Shown in pieces: positions 56,427-64,000 of a stretch of DNA of 64,000 nucleotides. This DNA is from Psychrobacter celer (GTDB lineage: Bacteria; Pseudomonadota; Gammaproteobacteria; Pseudomonadales; Moraxellaceae), in NCBI RefSeq assembly GCF_016107555.1, contig NZ_JABASU010000006.1:62001-126000 (forward strand), written 5' to 3'. Numbering within the stretch: the stretch's first letter is position 1; each line of letters starts with the position of its first letter. A program made the position numbers and the translations under genes. The notes under the pieces were generated by a model that saw only the letters and a list, made by a program, of their open reading frames with translations, was not told the origin of the DNA and did no database searches.

Positions 56427-59280
56427 AGTGGCGCACCTCGCCTGTACCGCTCACGTTGGTCACGCAGCGCGCGCATAGCTCAGGATGGGCGCTATCGACG
56501 CCGATGTCATCACGGATATGCCAGCAGCGTACGCACTTGGTACCTGTGGCTGCACTCACTTTGACCTGCAAGTCGCTTGACTCATCGGCATGGCTCTCTG
56601 CTGATACTGAGCCAGTATCTACGCTCTGAGCAGGGGCTTCACTCATCGGCTGCAGGGTCGCGCTACTGGTAATCAAGACAAAACGTAGCTCTTCGCCAAG
56701 CTTGGCCAAGCTCTCTTGCATCGCGCCGCTGGCATACAGATCGACGCCCGCTGATAAGTTGGCATTGATGATTTTTTCGCCGCGCGCTGTTTCGATATGT
56801 TTGTTGACGATGTCTTTGGCCTGCATGATGCGTTGCCAGTCGTCGCTTGTGATGGCGCTCAGCTCAAATGCTGGGAAGGTGTACCACGCTTGGGTAAACA
56901 CATAACCTGCGTCTTGTCCGTTTTTGCCTTCTAGTACTTCCCACGCTTCTTGGGCCGTAAAGGACAAGATAGGCGTGATCCAGCGAATCAGCGCATGAGC
57001 GATATGATAAATCGCCGTCTGAGCAGAGCGGCGCGGCTGTCCATCAGTCTGAGTGGTGTACTGGCGATCTTTGATGATATCTAAATAAAAGCTGCCCAAG
57101 TCTTGCGAGCAAAACGCGGTGACGTGCTGGGTGACTTGGTGAAAGTCCATCGCATCATAAGCGCTGATGATTTGTGCTTGCACGGTTTGCGCGCGCTCAA
57201 TGATGAATTTATCAAGGCTGACCAGCTCATCCATCGCCACGCTGTTGGTCGCTGGATCAAAGTCATCAGTATTGGCAAGCAAAAAGCGCAAGGTGTTACG
57301 GATACGGCGATACATGTCAATCGCGCCCTTAAACACGGTCTTACCCGCGCTCATCTCATAACGATAATCACTTGAGGCAATCCATAAGCGCAGCATGTCC
57401 GCGCCCGTTTTGTTGATCTCGTCTTGCGGGGTGATGATGTTGCCAAGCGACTTACTCATCTTGCGGCCGTTTTCATCTACCACAAAACCATGGGTCAATA
57501 CTTGCTTAAATGGTGGACGCTCGTACATCGCCTCTGAGGTCAGTAGGGAAGTCTGGAACCAGCCGCGATGCTGATCTGAGCCCTCTAAGTACATATCCGC
57601 TGGGTTGGTCAGCTCATCGCGCTGCTCAAGTACAGCAAAATGCGTGGTCCCTGAGTCAAACCATACGTCTAGCGTGTCGGTCGCTTTGTCATAGTCAGCA
57701 GCCTCATCACCCAAAAAGTCCTCACAGCTGGCATCAAACCACGCTTCCACGCCGCCATCAGCGATTTTTTGTGCCGCCACTTCCATCAGCTCCAGCGTGT
57801 TTGGATGCAGCTCACCGGTTTCTTTATGCGTAAAGAAAGTGATTGGCACGCCCCAAGTACGCTGGCGTGAGATACACCAGTCAGGACGGTCAGTCATCAT
57901 CGCCTCGATGCGGTTTTGTCCCCAAGCGGGCGTCCATTTGACCGTTGGAATATCAGCAAGCGCTCGCTCGCGTAAGCCTTTGGCTTCCATATTGATAAAC
58001 CACTGCGGGGTGGCGCGGAAGATAATCGGCGACTTGTGACGCCAGCAATGCGGGTAACTGTGCTCGATTTTAGTATGGCTGACGAGGTGGCCGTTTTCGT
58101 GCAAGGTGGCGATGATTTTTGGGTTGGCTTTATAGATATGCTCTCCGGCAAATATCGCAGCGCTGTCTAAATACACACCCGTACCGCCCACAGGGTTTTC
58201 AACCGGCAAGTTATATTTTAGGCCAACGATATAATCGTCAAGACCATGACCGGGCGCGGTATGGACGAGGCCTGTACCGCTATCGGTGGTGACGTGATCG
58301 CCTAGGATAAGCGGCACTTGACGCTCGCTAATCAGTGGATGCTGGGCGTGCAGACCTTCAAGCTTGCGTCCTGATACGGTCGCCAAGATACCTTTGTGGT
58401 CAAGCTTTAGCTCGGTCAGCGCAGTTTCGATCAAGTCTGTCGCCAATAAAAAATGGCCTTTGTCTGTTGCCACCACGCTATAGTCGTGCTCAGGATGCAC
58501 GGCAATGGCTTGGTTGGCAGGCAGCGTCCATGGCGTCGTCGTCCAAATGATGGCAGCAATACTGCCGTCGATGCCATTTAGCGCCTCTACCTTGTCGGTA
58601 TCCACTATATCAAAGCTGACATAAATGGCGTCAGAGACTTTGTCTTGGTATTCCACTTCGGCTTCGGCGAGGGCAGAGCTACAGTCCAAGCACCAGTTTA
58701 CAGGCTTCATACCGCGAGTTACGTGACCATTATCATAGATTTTTGCAAGTGCACGGACGATATTGGCTTCCTGCGCAAAGTTCATGGTGAGATAGGGGTT
58801 GTCCCAATCACCAAAAACGCCCAGACGTTTAAAGTCGGCTTTTTGTAGCTCGATCTGGGTGCGGGCATACTCGCGGCACAGACCACGAAACTCAGTAGCC
58901 GAGACTTTTTGACCGACTTTGCCGACCTTGGTTTCGACTTTTTGTTCGATAGGTAGGCCATGACAATCCCAACCAGGAACATAAGGCGCATCAAACCCCG
59001 ACAGCGTTTTTGACTTAACGATGATATCTTTTAAAACCTTATTGACCGCATGACCTAAGTGAATCTGACCGTTGGCATAAGGAGGGCCATCATGCAAAAT
59101 ATACTTTGGCGCACCTGTGCGCGCCTTACGAATTTTGCCATAGACATCATCGGCTTCCCACGCCGCTAGCCAGTCAGGCTCGCGTTTGGCGAGGTTTGCA
59201 CGCATGGCAAACGGGGTGTCGGCGAGGTTTAATGTATCTTTATAATCGTGGCTTGGGGTGTCGGTGCTTTTGTCAGTCAT
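56419..59280 (-). CDS. ileS: Isoleucyl-tRNA synthetase
   Basis: IleS charges tRNA-Ile. The 953-residue length is normal for bacteria. It has the class I motifs HLGH (in [14 protein letters not shown], about residues 67-80) and KMSKS (in [12 protein letters not shown]), the CP1 editing domain with [17 protein letters not shown], and the C-terminal zinc site with CVRCWHIR and CARCVTN. The first ATG at 59280 agrees with the family start. Confidence 0.98.
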   Translation of the reverse strand: MTDKSTDTPSHDYKDTLNLADTPFAMRANLAKREPDWLAAWEADDVYGKIRKARTGAPKYILHDGPPYANGQIHLGHAVNKVLKDIIVKSKTLSGFDAPYVPGWDCHGLPIEQKVETKVGKVGQKVSATEFRGLCREYARTQIELQKADFKRLGVFGDWDNPYLTMNFAQEANIVRALAKIYDNGHVTRGMKPVNWCLDCSSALAEAEVEYQDKVSDAIYVSFDIVDTDKVEALNGIDGSIAAIIWTTTPWTLPANQAIAVHPEHDYSVVATDKGHFLLATDLIETALTELKLDHKGILATVSGRKLEGLHAQHPLISERQVPLILGDHVTTDSGTGLVHTAPGHGLDDYIVGLKYNLPVENPVGGTGVYLDSAAIFAGEHIYKANPKIIATLHENGHLVSHTKIEHSYPHCWRHKSPIIFRATPQWFINMEAKGLRERALADIPTVKWTPAWGQNRIEAMMTDRPDWCISRQRTWGVPITFFTHKETGELHPNTLELMEVAAQKIADGGVEAWFDASCEDFLGDEAADYDKATDTLDVWFDSGTTHFAVLEQRDELTNPADMYLEGSDQHRGWFQTSLLTSEAMYERPPFKQVLTHGFVVDENGRKMSKSLGNIITPQDEINKTGADMLRLWIASSDYRYEMSAGKTVFKGAIDMYRRIRNTLRFLLANTDDFDPATNSVAMDELVSLDKFIIERAQTVQAQIISAYDAMDFHQVTQHVTAFCSQDLGSFYLDIIKDRQYTTQTDGQPRRSAQTAIYHIAHALIRWITPILSFTAQEAWEVLEGKNGQDAGYVFTQAWYTFPAFELSAITSDDWQRIMQAKDIVNKHIETARGEKIINANLSAGVDLYASGAMQESLAKLGEELRFVLITSSATLQPMSEAPAQSVDTGSVSAESHADESSDLQVKVSAATGTKCVRCWHIRDDIGVDSAHPELCARCVTNVSGTGEVRHYA

Positions 59281-59689
59281 AAAAGGTATCTTATAAAATG
59301 ATGGTTAGAAGTGGGAGAAAGAGCCGAGTACATGCTGATCTAAAATAGCGTGCGGATGTTACGTGAACGCTACGCTTACTGTGTCACTATTAATACTGGT
59401 ATTTGGCTGCGGCGCTAGTTAGTAATATAGCGGCTTCCAACTACAATCACTTTATGTCGTCACAAGCAGATAAAAGCGTCTGCCTACATCATAAATACTA
59501 ATGAGATGATTGCAATACCATATACCGATATCAAAATAATAAGAAAAGTGGCGATAATAATGACAGCTATTATATGACAAAACCAGTGGGGTAAAAAGAG
59601 CTGGCCGGTATCGTCCTGTTTTTAGCCAAAACCAATAGTTTATACCATCAAACCAAGACTAAAAAAGAACAAGGCTAAAAAAATAAGAA
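59281..59689. other. Intergenic region between the TlpA-like gene and ileS
   Basis: The 409 bp hold no gene. They should contain the ileS promoter. I saw no tRNA-type leader element. Confidence 0.4.
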
Positions 59690-60241
59690 CTAAAAAACCG
59701 ATGACAGCCATAAGCGTAGTTTTAGTGACCACAATGGCTGGATGCCCGTTAGACCTTGCGCCATTTCACCCTCTTTTAAGATGACATAAGAGGGCGTTAC
59801 TTGTCCTTGCCAGTCAGCGAAGATTGCGCCGTCTTCGTCGTTGATAGTGGTGAAGCGGTATTTGTGTTCGCTCAGGTAGCTATGTAGCGTTTGATCAGAG
59901 CCTGACTGGATCGCAATAGTCACCACCGGGTAGTCATTGGCCGCCGCGAGCGTGTCTATGGTCGGCGAGGTCACACGGCAAACAGGGCACCACGTTCCCC
60001 AAAAGTACACCAGCGCGGGCTTATCGTTACTGAGCGCCGCCAAGTCAATGCTTTGTCCTTGGTAATCGGTGAGCTGCAATTGCGGGTTGGCAGGCATGAC
60101 TGGCTGACGCCACCAATTAACCGCGGTATAAATGACGGCAAACATCAAGCCATATATCAGTATCGTCTTGATAAGCGACAGCGCTTTTTGCTGTGGCGTC
60201 TTTTTAGGTTTTGCTGCTGTGGTATCAGTATCAGTTGTCAT
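59690..60241 (-). CDS. TlpA/ScsD-like membrane-anchored thioredoxin
   Basis: The 183-residue protein has a basic cytoplasmic start (KPKKTPQQKAL), one membrane helix (TILIYGLMFAVIYTAVNWW), and a periplasmic thioredoxin fold with the redox motif WCPVC in YFWGTWCPVCRVTSPT and the cis-Pro in GQVTPSYVIL. It resembles ScsD/TlpA-type reductants of the envelope. No ccm or scs genes are nearby, so its partner is unknown. Confidence 0.9.
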   Translation of the reverse strand: MTTDTDTTAAKPKKTPQQKALSLIKTILIYGLMFAVIYTAVNWWRQPVMPANPQLQLTDYQGQSIDLAALSNDKPALVYFWGTWCPVCRVTSPTIDTLAAANDYPVVTIAIQSGSDQTLHSYLSEHKYRFTTINDEDGAIFADWQGQVTPSYVILKEGEMAQGLTGIQPLWSLKLRLWLSSVF

Positions 60242-60307
60242 AAGGGCTGCTTTTTATGCTTGTCATGGTATCAAAAAGTGTCTGGTCGCTGTTTATTATC
60301 GCGTGTG

Positions 60308-60359
60308 CTAGGCTGTGTCCTCATTTTTATCACCATTTTTAAAATGAGGACATGCCTAG
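60308..60359. mobile_element. Palindromic mini-element, copy C (52 bp)
   Basis: CTAGGCTGTGTCCTCATTTT at the left end mirrors AAAATGAGGACATGCCTAG at the right end, around a few central bases. The whole is almost a perfect hairpin bordered by CTAG on both sides. It shares its ends with copies at 36156 and 55633. Confidence 0.65.
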
Positions 60360-60360
60360 A

Positions 60361-60392
60361 TAAAAATAAACGGCTGAATACTCAGCCGTATG
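60361..60392 (-). terminator. Terminator of the GNAT-nitrilase gene
   Basis: Stem ACGGCTGA/TCAGCCGT with a 4-nt loop (about 60370-60389) is followed on the minus strand by a T-rich tail (TTATTTTTAT). Confidence 0.65.
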
Positions 60393-60491
60393 ATTCCTAA
60401 ATGCTTTAAAACACCAATTCTTTAAAACACTGTCAAAATATCGTCCATCGCTATTGCTGTACCGATTTTATGTCGGAGTGACGATAAGCGC

Positions 60492-62129
60492 TTAAGGTTT
60501 TTGTGCGCGGTCTTGTAGTGGGTCGCCGGTCAGCACGCTGCCTGTGTTTTCTCGGCGCTCGCTTGTGCTGAGCTTACTGGCTGGTACTTTCGACTTTCTC
60601 TTCCATTTTAGGCTAAACAAGTCATCGCGGCGGTCAAGCAAGTTATGTACCGAGCCTTCGTGACGAACGTGAGTCAGCTTGTCTAAGTTCACATCTGAGA
60701 AGAATACCATCTCCGTATTGGCAGTGGTTTCTGCCATAATGGCGTCATGAGGAAAGGCAAAATCTGATGGCGAAAAGATAGACGACTGGGCGTACTGAAT
60801 ATCTAAGCTCTCAACCTGTGGCAAGTTGCCAACAGAGCCGCAAATCATCACGTAGCATTCGTTTTCGATAGCGCGCGCTTGCGCACAGTGGCGTACGCGC
60901 AAGTAGCCATTTTGAGTGTCTGTCCAAAATGGAACAAACAAAATATCCATATCATCGAGTGCCATGAGACGCGCAAGCTCTGGGAACTCAACGTCATAAC
61001 AGACTAAAATACCAACGCGGCCGGCATCCGTATCAAATACTTTTACCTCATCGCCGCCCTCAATCACCCAAGCGCTACGCTCGTGGGGGGTGATATGAAT
61101 TTTGCGCTGCTCTTCTACCGTCCCGTCACGGCGACACAAGTAACTGATGTTATAGAGGGTATCGTTTTCATCGAGTAGCGGCATAGAGCCAGTGATGACG
61201 TTGACGTTATAGCTGACGGCTAAATGCGAGATTTCATTCTTAAACCATTCGGTATAATCTGCCAAAAAGCGAATGGCAACGTTTTGATCCGTCGACTCAC
61301 AAAGCCCCATAAGTGGTGCATTAAAAAACTCAGGCAGGCAAGCAAAGTCAGAGTTGTAGTCGGCCATGATATCGACAAAAAACTCCACTTGCTGTAGTAG
61401 CTCTTCAGGCGAGTCAACTTCACGCATTTGCCACTGAATACCGCCGATACGCACCTCTGACTTGCGGGTGCTGGGCTTGTATTCTTGTGGTTCATAATAG
61501 ATATTGGCCCACTCAAGTAGTGTAGCAAAGCCCTTGGACTGGGCATCATCTGGTAGGTACGCGGTCAAAATACGCTTGACGATAAAGCCATTGGACAGCT
61601 GAAATGATAGCGCAGAGTCGTGAATCTCACGAGACTCGACAGCATCGATATACTCGCCAGGGGTCAGGTCTTGGTGGTTGTGATAATTGGGAATACGGCC
61701 ACCGGCCAAAATCGCGCGAAAGTTAAGCTGACGGCATAGCTCTTTGCGCGCATCATACAGCCGGCGTCCGAGGCGATACCCGCGATAGTCAGGGTCGATC
61801 AGTGCGTCCAAACCATAAATCGCATCGCCTTTTGGATTGTCTTTGATGATCTCTTTTTGTCCGATCAAATCGTCATAGGTATGCGGGTTAGAAAACTTGG
61901 CATAGTCAACGCGCATCGACAGCACGATGCCGATCAGCTGATCATGGTCAAACAGCGCAATCTGCCCTTCAGGAAAGGCGTCTATGAGCGTATGAATAGT
62001 GTTTTTTGACCATGCGCCGCCTAGGTTGGCGTAGACGCGATCCATCAAGGCTTTTAACTGGGGGTAGTCTTTTTTCTTAATCTCGGCAATCGTCAAATGA
62101 AAGTCGTCTGTTTTTTCAATCTTGCTCAT
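60492..62129 (-). CDS. Fused GNAT acetyltransferase / carbon-nitrogen hydrolase
   Basis: The 545-residue protein joins an N-terminal GNAT domain (residues about 10-200; acetyl-CoA loop region in DPDYRGYRLGRRLYDARKEL) to a nitrilase-superfamily domain (about 225-510). The Glu-Lys-Cys triad of the latter is visible in CLPEFFNAP, EEQRKIHITPHE and GILVCYDVEFPELARL. This fusion is a known family of unassigned function. Both catalytic halves look intact, so acetyl transfer and amide hydrolysis or formation may be linked. It ends in a short Arg/Glu-rich tail. Confidence 0.93.
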   Translation of the reverse strand: MSKIEKTDDFHLTIAEIKKKDYPQLKALMDRVYANLGGAWSKNTIHTLIDAFPEGQIALFDHDQLIGIVLSMRVDYAKFSNPHTYDDLIGQKEIIKDNPKGDAIYGLDALIDPDYRGYRLGRRLYDARKELCRQLNFRAILAGGRIPNYHNHQDLTPGEYIDAVESREIHDSALSFQLSNGFIVKRILTAYLPDDAQSKGFATLLEWANIYYEPQEYKPSTRKSEVRIGGIQWQMREVDSPEELLQQVEFFVDIMADYNSDFACLPEFFNAPLMGLCESTDQNVAIRFLADYTEWFKNEISHLAVSYNVNVITGSMPLLDENDTLYNISYLCRRDGTVEEQRKIHITPHERSAWVIEGGDEVKVFDTDAGRVGILVCYDVEFPELARLMALDDMDILFVPFWTDTQNGYLRVRHCAQARAIENECYVMICGSVGNLPQVESLDIQYAQSSIFSPSDFAFPHDAIMAETTANTEMVFFSDVNLDKLTHVRHEGSVHNLLDRRDDLFSLKWKRKSKVPASKLSTSERRENTGSVLTGDPLQDRAQKP

Positions 62130-62596
62130 AAGGTTCCTATCTGCTGTTTTTATAAAAACTTTTCGTGTAACAAAAGCAATAAAAATATTTCCATATAGAG
62201 AATATTGTCGTTACAATCGTTTATTGCCATGTTTACAATGGGTTAGAATGATATAGTCCATCTGATATAAAAATGATACAACGCTTCATTGAGCGACTAA
62301 TAGCCATATATCTGATTTATTTGGATGCGATTATACTCTTTCATCTGCCCTGCTGAATTTGCCAGTAGCGTTGTAGATATCGCGGTGCGTTTTCATCGTC
62401 ATAAATGCTATATTGCTGGTTATGATAGCAAGTCACATGGGCAATGACAGTCTAACGTGGTAACTATTTGCTACGTTTTTGTGAGCCGGCTTTGATGTCA
62501 GTGATGTGCACTCAACTATTGTTATTACTCAAGCAGCGTTTTGTTTAGCTTATTCGCTTCGGCTATCGGCACAAGTGCCCCTTTAGGATTTTTATT
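62130..62596. other. Intergenic region between the GNAT-nitrilase and BLUF genes
   Basis: The 467 bp separate divergent genes. There is no gene. A motif GATATAAAAATGATACA (62263-62279) nearly repeats 22369-22385. Promoters for both genes should lie here, but I could not fix them. Confidence 0.45.
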
Positions 62597-63226
62597 ATGC
62601 CCCTCACTCATACCACTGCATTTAGTCAACTAGATAACATAGCAGATGATGCGTTGGTACAGTTGGTGTATGTCAGTAGTCTGACGCTGCGCTCGCGCTT
62701 AAGCGCTTCGATATTTGATGAAGTAGAAGGCCATGCGCAAGATTTTAATGAGCAGCATGGTATCACCGGCACGCTCTGTTATGGCAACGGCCATTTTTTG
62801 CAATGTATTGAAGGCGAGAAGGCCGAAGTGGCGGCGTTGACGCAGCGTATTTTTGCCGATCATCGCCACAAACATGTCGAGGTGCTGCTGTTAGGGCAGG
62901 TAAGTGGCCGCCGCTTTGCTGACTGGCGCATGCGTTTGCTTTTTTTGGAGCGCTGGCTTTGGTCGCCTGCCACCAAGCAGCAGGCGGCGCAGTTGTCACC
63001 GTATCTGCCATTTGCGCCGCATGGCTGGTCGCCTGAGCGTACCGAACAGTTTTTGCAAATTATCAAAACCTTTGACACCCCGCCACATATCAAAGCCGCT
63101 GGTATTACTTATAATGCGCTGGGCAATATGGTGCGTCATATCGCCGCCCCGCATCAAGCGTTTTTAGTGGTGCAAGGGTTTTTAAGTGTGCTATTAATCG
63201 TTGGTTTGATGCTGTTATATTTATAA
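62597..63226 (+). CDS. BLUF-domain blue-light sensor with C-terminal membrane helix
   Basis: BLUF domains bind FAD and sense blue light. In 209 residues the BLUF core spans about 20-115. The key residues fit the family: Tyr25 (LVYVSSL), Asn51 and Gln69 (FLQCIEGE), with spacing Asn-Gln of 18 residues as in AppA, and the motif HGITGTLCYGNGHFLQ. After an alpha-helical region (about 125-175), the protein ends in a hydrophobic helix FLVVQGFLSVLLIVGLMLLYL, suggesting membrane anchoring. No catalytic output domain is present. AGGAT precedes the ATG. Confidence 0.9.
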   Translation: MPLTHTTAFSQLDNIADDALVQLVYVSSLTLRSRLSASIFDEVEGHAQDFNEQHGITGTLCYGNGHFLQCIEGEKAEVAALTQRIFADHRHKHVEVLLLGQVSGRRFADWRMRLLFLERWLWSPATKQQAAQLSPYLPFAPHGWSPERTEQFLQIIKTFDTPPHIKAAGITYNALGNMVRHIAAPHQAFLVVQGFLSVLLIVGLMLLYL

Positions 63227-63255
63227 GCGGTGCTATTGTGCGAAAAGATAATAGA

Positions 63256-63293
63256 AAAATGACGCTAAACTCTGAGGTTTAGCGTCATTTTTT
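63256..63293. terminator. Bidirectional terminator between BLUF and oxidase genes
   Basis: An 11-bp perfect stem GACGCTAAAC plus flanks (63260-63287) with A-run before and T-run after. It serves the two convergent genes. Confidence 0.8.
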
Positions 63294-63328
63294 ATGGTTA
63301 TAGATGGGTTGTTTTGATAAAAAACTTC

Positions 63329-64000
63329 TTACACATCAAAGACCTTACCACGATTCATAATATTGTTGGGATCAAACACCTTCTTAATCTCACGTAAATA
63401 CGCAATCTCAGTCTCACTGCGGCTATAGTGTAGATACGGTTTTTTCGTCATACCCACCCCATGCTCTGCAGACACCGAGCCGCCATATTTTTGTACCGTT
63501 TCAAACACGTATTTATTGACAATTTGACACTCACTAAAGAAATCATCTTTGCTCATGTTTTCAGGCTTTAGAATATTGAGATGCAAATTGCCATCGCCGA
63601 TATGACCAAACCAGCACACCTCAAAGTCTGGATAGTTGCTGGCGACGATATGATCAATCTCAGCGATAAACTCCGGTACATAGCTGATGAGTACCGACAC
63701 ATCGTTCTTATAAGGGGTAAAGACTGAGATAGTCTCAGAGATATATTCGCGCAGCTTCCACAGCTCTGCCGCTTGCGCAAGACTTTGGCTCATTACACCA
63801 TCGACGACCCAGCCTTCACTCATACAATGCTCAAAGATGGCCATGGCTTTATCCATGATAGGTTCATAGGGCGCTTCAAACTCAAGTAAGGTATAAAACT
63901 TGGTACGAGACTCAAAAGGCTCTTGTACTTGACCATGGGCCATGAGTTTATCGATAGCGACGTCATCAAAGAATTCAAAGGCGGTCAGATCAATCTGCGC
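63329..64000 (-). CDS. FAD-linked oxidase (D-2-hydroxyacid dehydrogenase type), C-terminal part
   Basis: The open frame reaches the right window edge (5' part missing; 223 codons visible). It is the C-terminal domain of the GlcD/D2HGDH/D-lactate dehydrogenase family: FGHIGDGNLHLNIL supplies metal- and substrate-binding His residues, SAEHGVGMTKKPYLHYSRSE is the conserved active-site stretch, and VFDPNNIMNRGKVF is the typical end. Which D-2-hydroxyacid it oxidises cannot be told from this part. The ATG at 63943 is internal. Confidence 0.93.
   Translation of the reverse strand, partial: AQIDLTAFEFFDDVAIDKLMAHGQVQEPFESRTKFYTLLEFEAPYEPIMDKAMAIFEHCMSEGWVVDGVMSQSLAQAAELWKLREYISETISVFTPYKNDVSVLISYVPEFIAEIDHIVASNYPDFEVCWFGHIGDGNLHLNILKPENMSKDDFFSECQIVNKYVFETVQKYGGSVSAEHGVGMTKKPYLHYSRSETEIAYLREIKKVFDPNNIMNRGKVFDV

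Overview
The window looks like a chromosomal segment of a Moraxellaceae gammaproteobacterium, most probably Psychrobacter. I base this on the protein families and their order (lepA-lepB-DUF4845-rnc-era-recO-pdxJ; cysM-exonuclease-rlmD-relA), moderate GC with AT-rich spacers, and the general character of the proteins. I ran no database search, so the genus is an inference. Both ends cut through genes: a lipoprotein at the left and an FAD-linked oxidase at the right.

Layout. 1-5.1 kb: truncated lipoprotein gene, decayed EamA/RarD-type transporter remnant with an 81-bp tandem duplication, smpB, coaD, a 2[4Fe-4S] ferredoxin, and bioA-bioD overlapping by 4 bp. 5.2-5.9 kb: RNase P RNA and an elongator tRNA-Met, each with a recognisable promoter. 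6.0-14.6 kb: capsule export and lipid-anchor cluster kpsM-T-E-D-C-S (ctr/lip-like), with a good promoter at 6005-6033, but no sugar-specific synthesis genes. 14.9-22.4 kb: conserved housekeeping block lepA, lepB, DUF4845 gene, rnc, era, recO, pdxJ. 22.5-28 kb: an atypical prepilin-like gene, an OmpA-family porin, typA/bipA and a small exported protein. 28.3-35.7 kb (minus strand): cysM, PolB-like exonuclease, rlmD, relA, then mutM. 36.2-42.4 kb: GacS/BarA-type hybrid kinase, a crotonase-family enzyme and a Bcr/CflA efflux pump. 43.1-47.6 kb: rpsB, tsf, a complete 1425-bp IS3-family insertion sequence and a lytic transglycosylase. 48-54 kb: lrgA-lrgB, hflX, plsC-like acyltransferase, tas-like aldo-keto reductase and an FKBP. 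54-60 kb: cold-shock/DUF1294 membrane protein, macrodomain protein, lspA, ileS and a TlpA-like thioredoxin. 60.4-64 kb: GNAT-nitrilase fusion, BLUF photoreceptor with a C-terminal membrane helix, and the oxidase fragment.

How it works together. Most genes serve translation and its quality control (smpB, lepA, typA, hflX, rpsB, tsf, ileS, era, rnc, rnpB, rlmD), envelope building (capsule export, LepB and LspA signal peptidases, OmpA, PlsC, lytic transglycosylase, LrgAB) and stress signalling (RelA, GacS-like kinase, BLUF).

The most distinctive observations are: (1) an IS3-family element inserted in the loop of what was the tsf rho-independent terminator, separating the two arms by 1.4 kb; (2) a family of small palindromic elements (three copies, 52-147 bp) with GTCCTC-containing ends and CTAG-like borders; (3) a second dispersed, imperfect ~55-bp intergenic repeat; (4) a hexanucleotide repeat in the 3' end of lrgA, encoding an Asp-Thr tail that could vary in length; (5) a BLUF protein ending in a predicted membrane anchor; (6) a prepilin-like protein with Gln instead of Glu at mature position 5. 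I see no CRISPR array, prophage, toxin-antitoxin pair, recognisable defence system or clearly novel multi-gene system.
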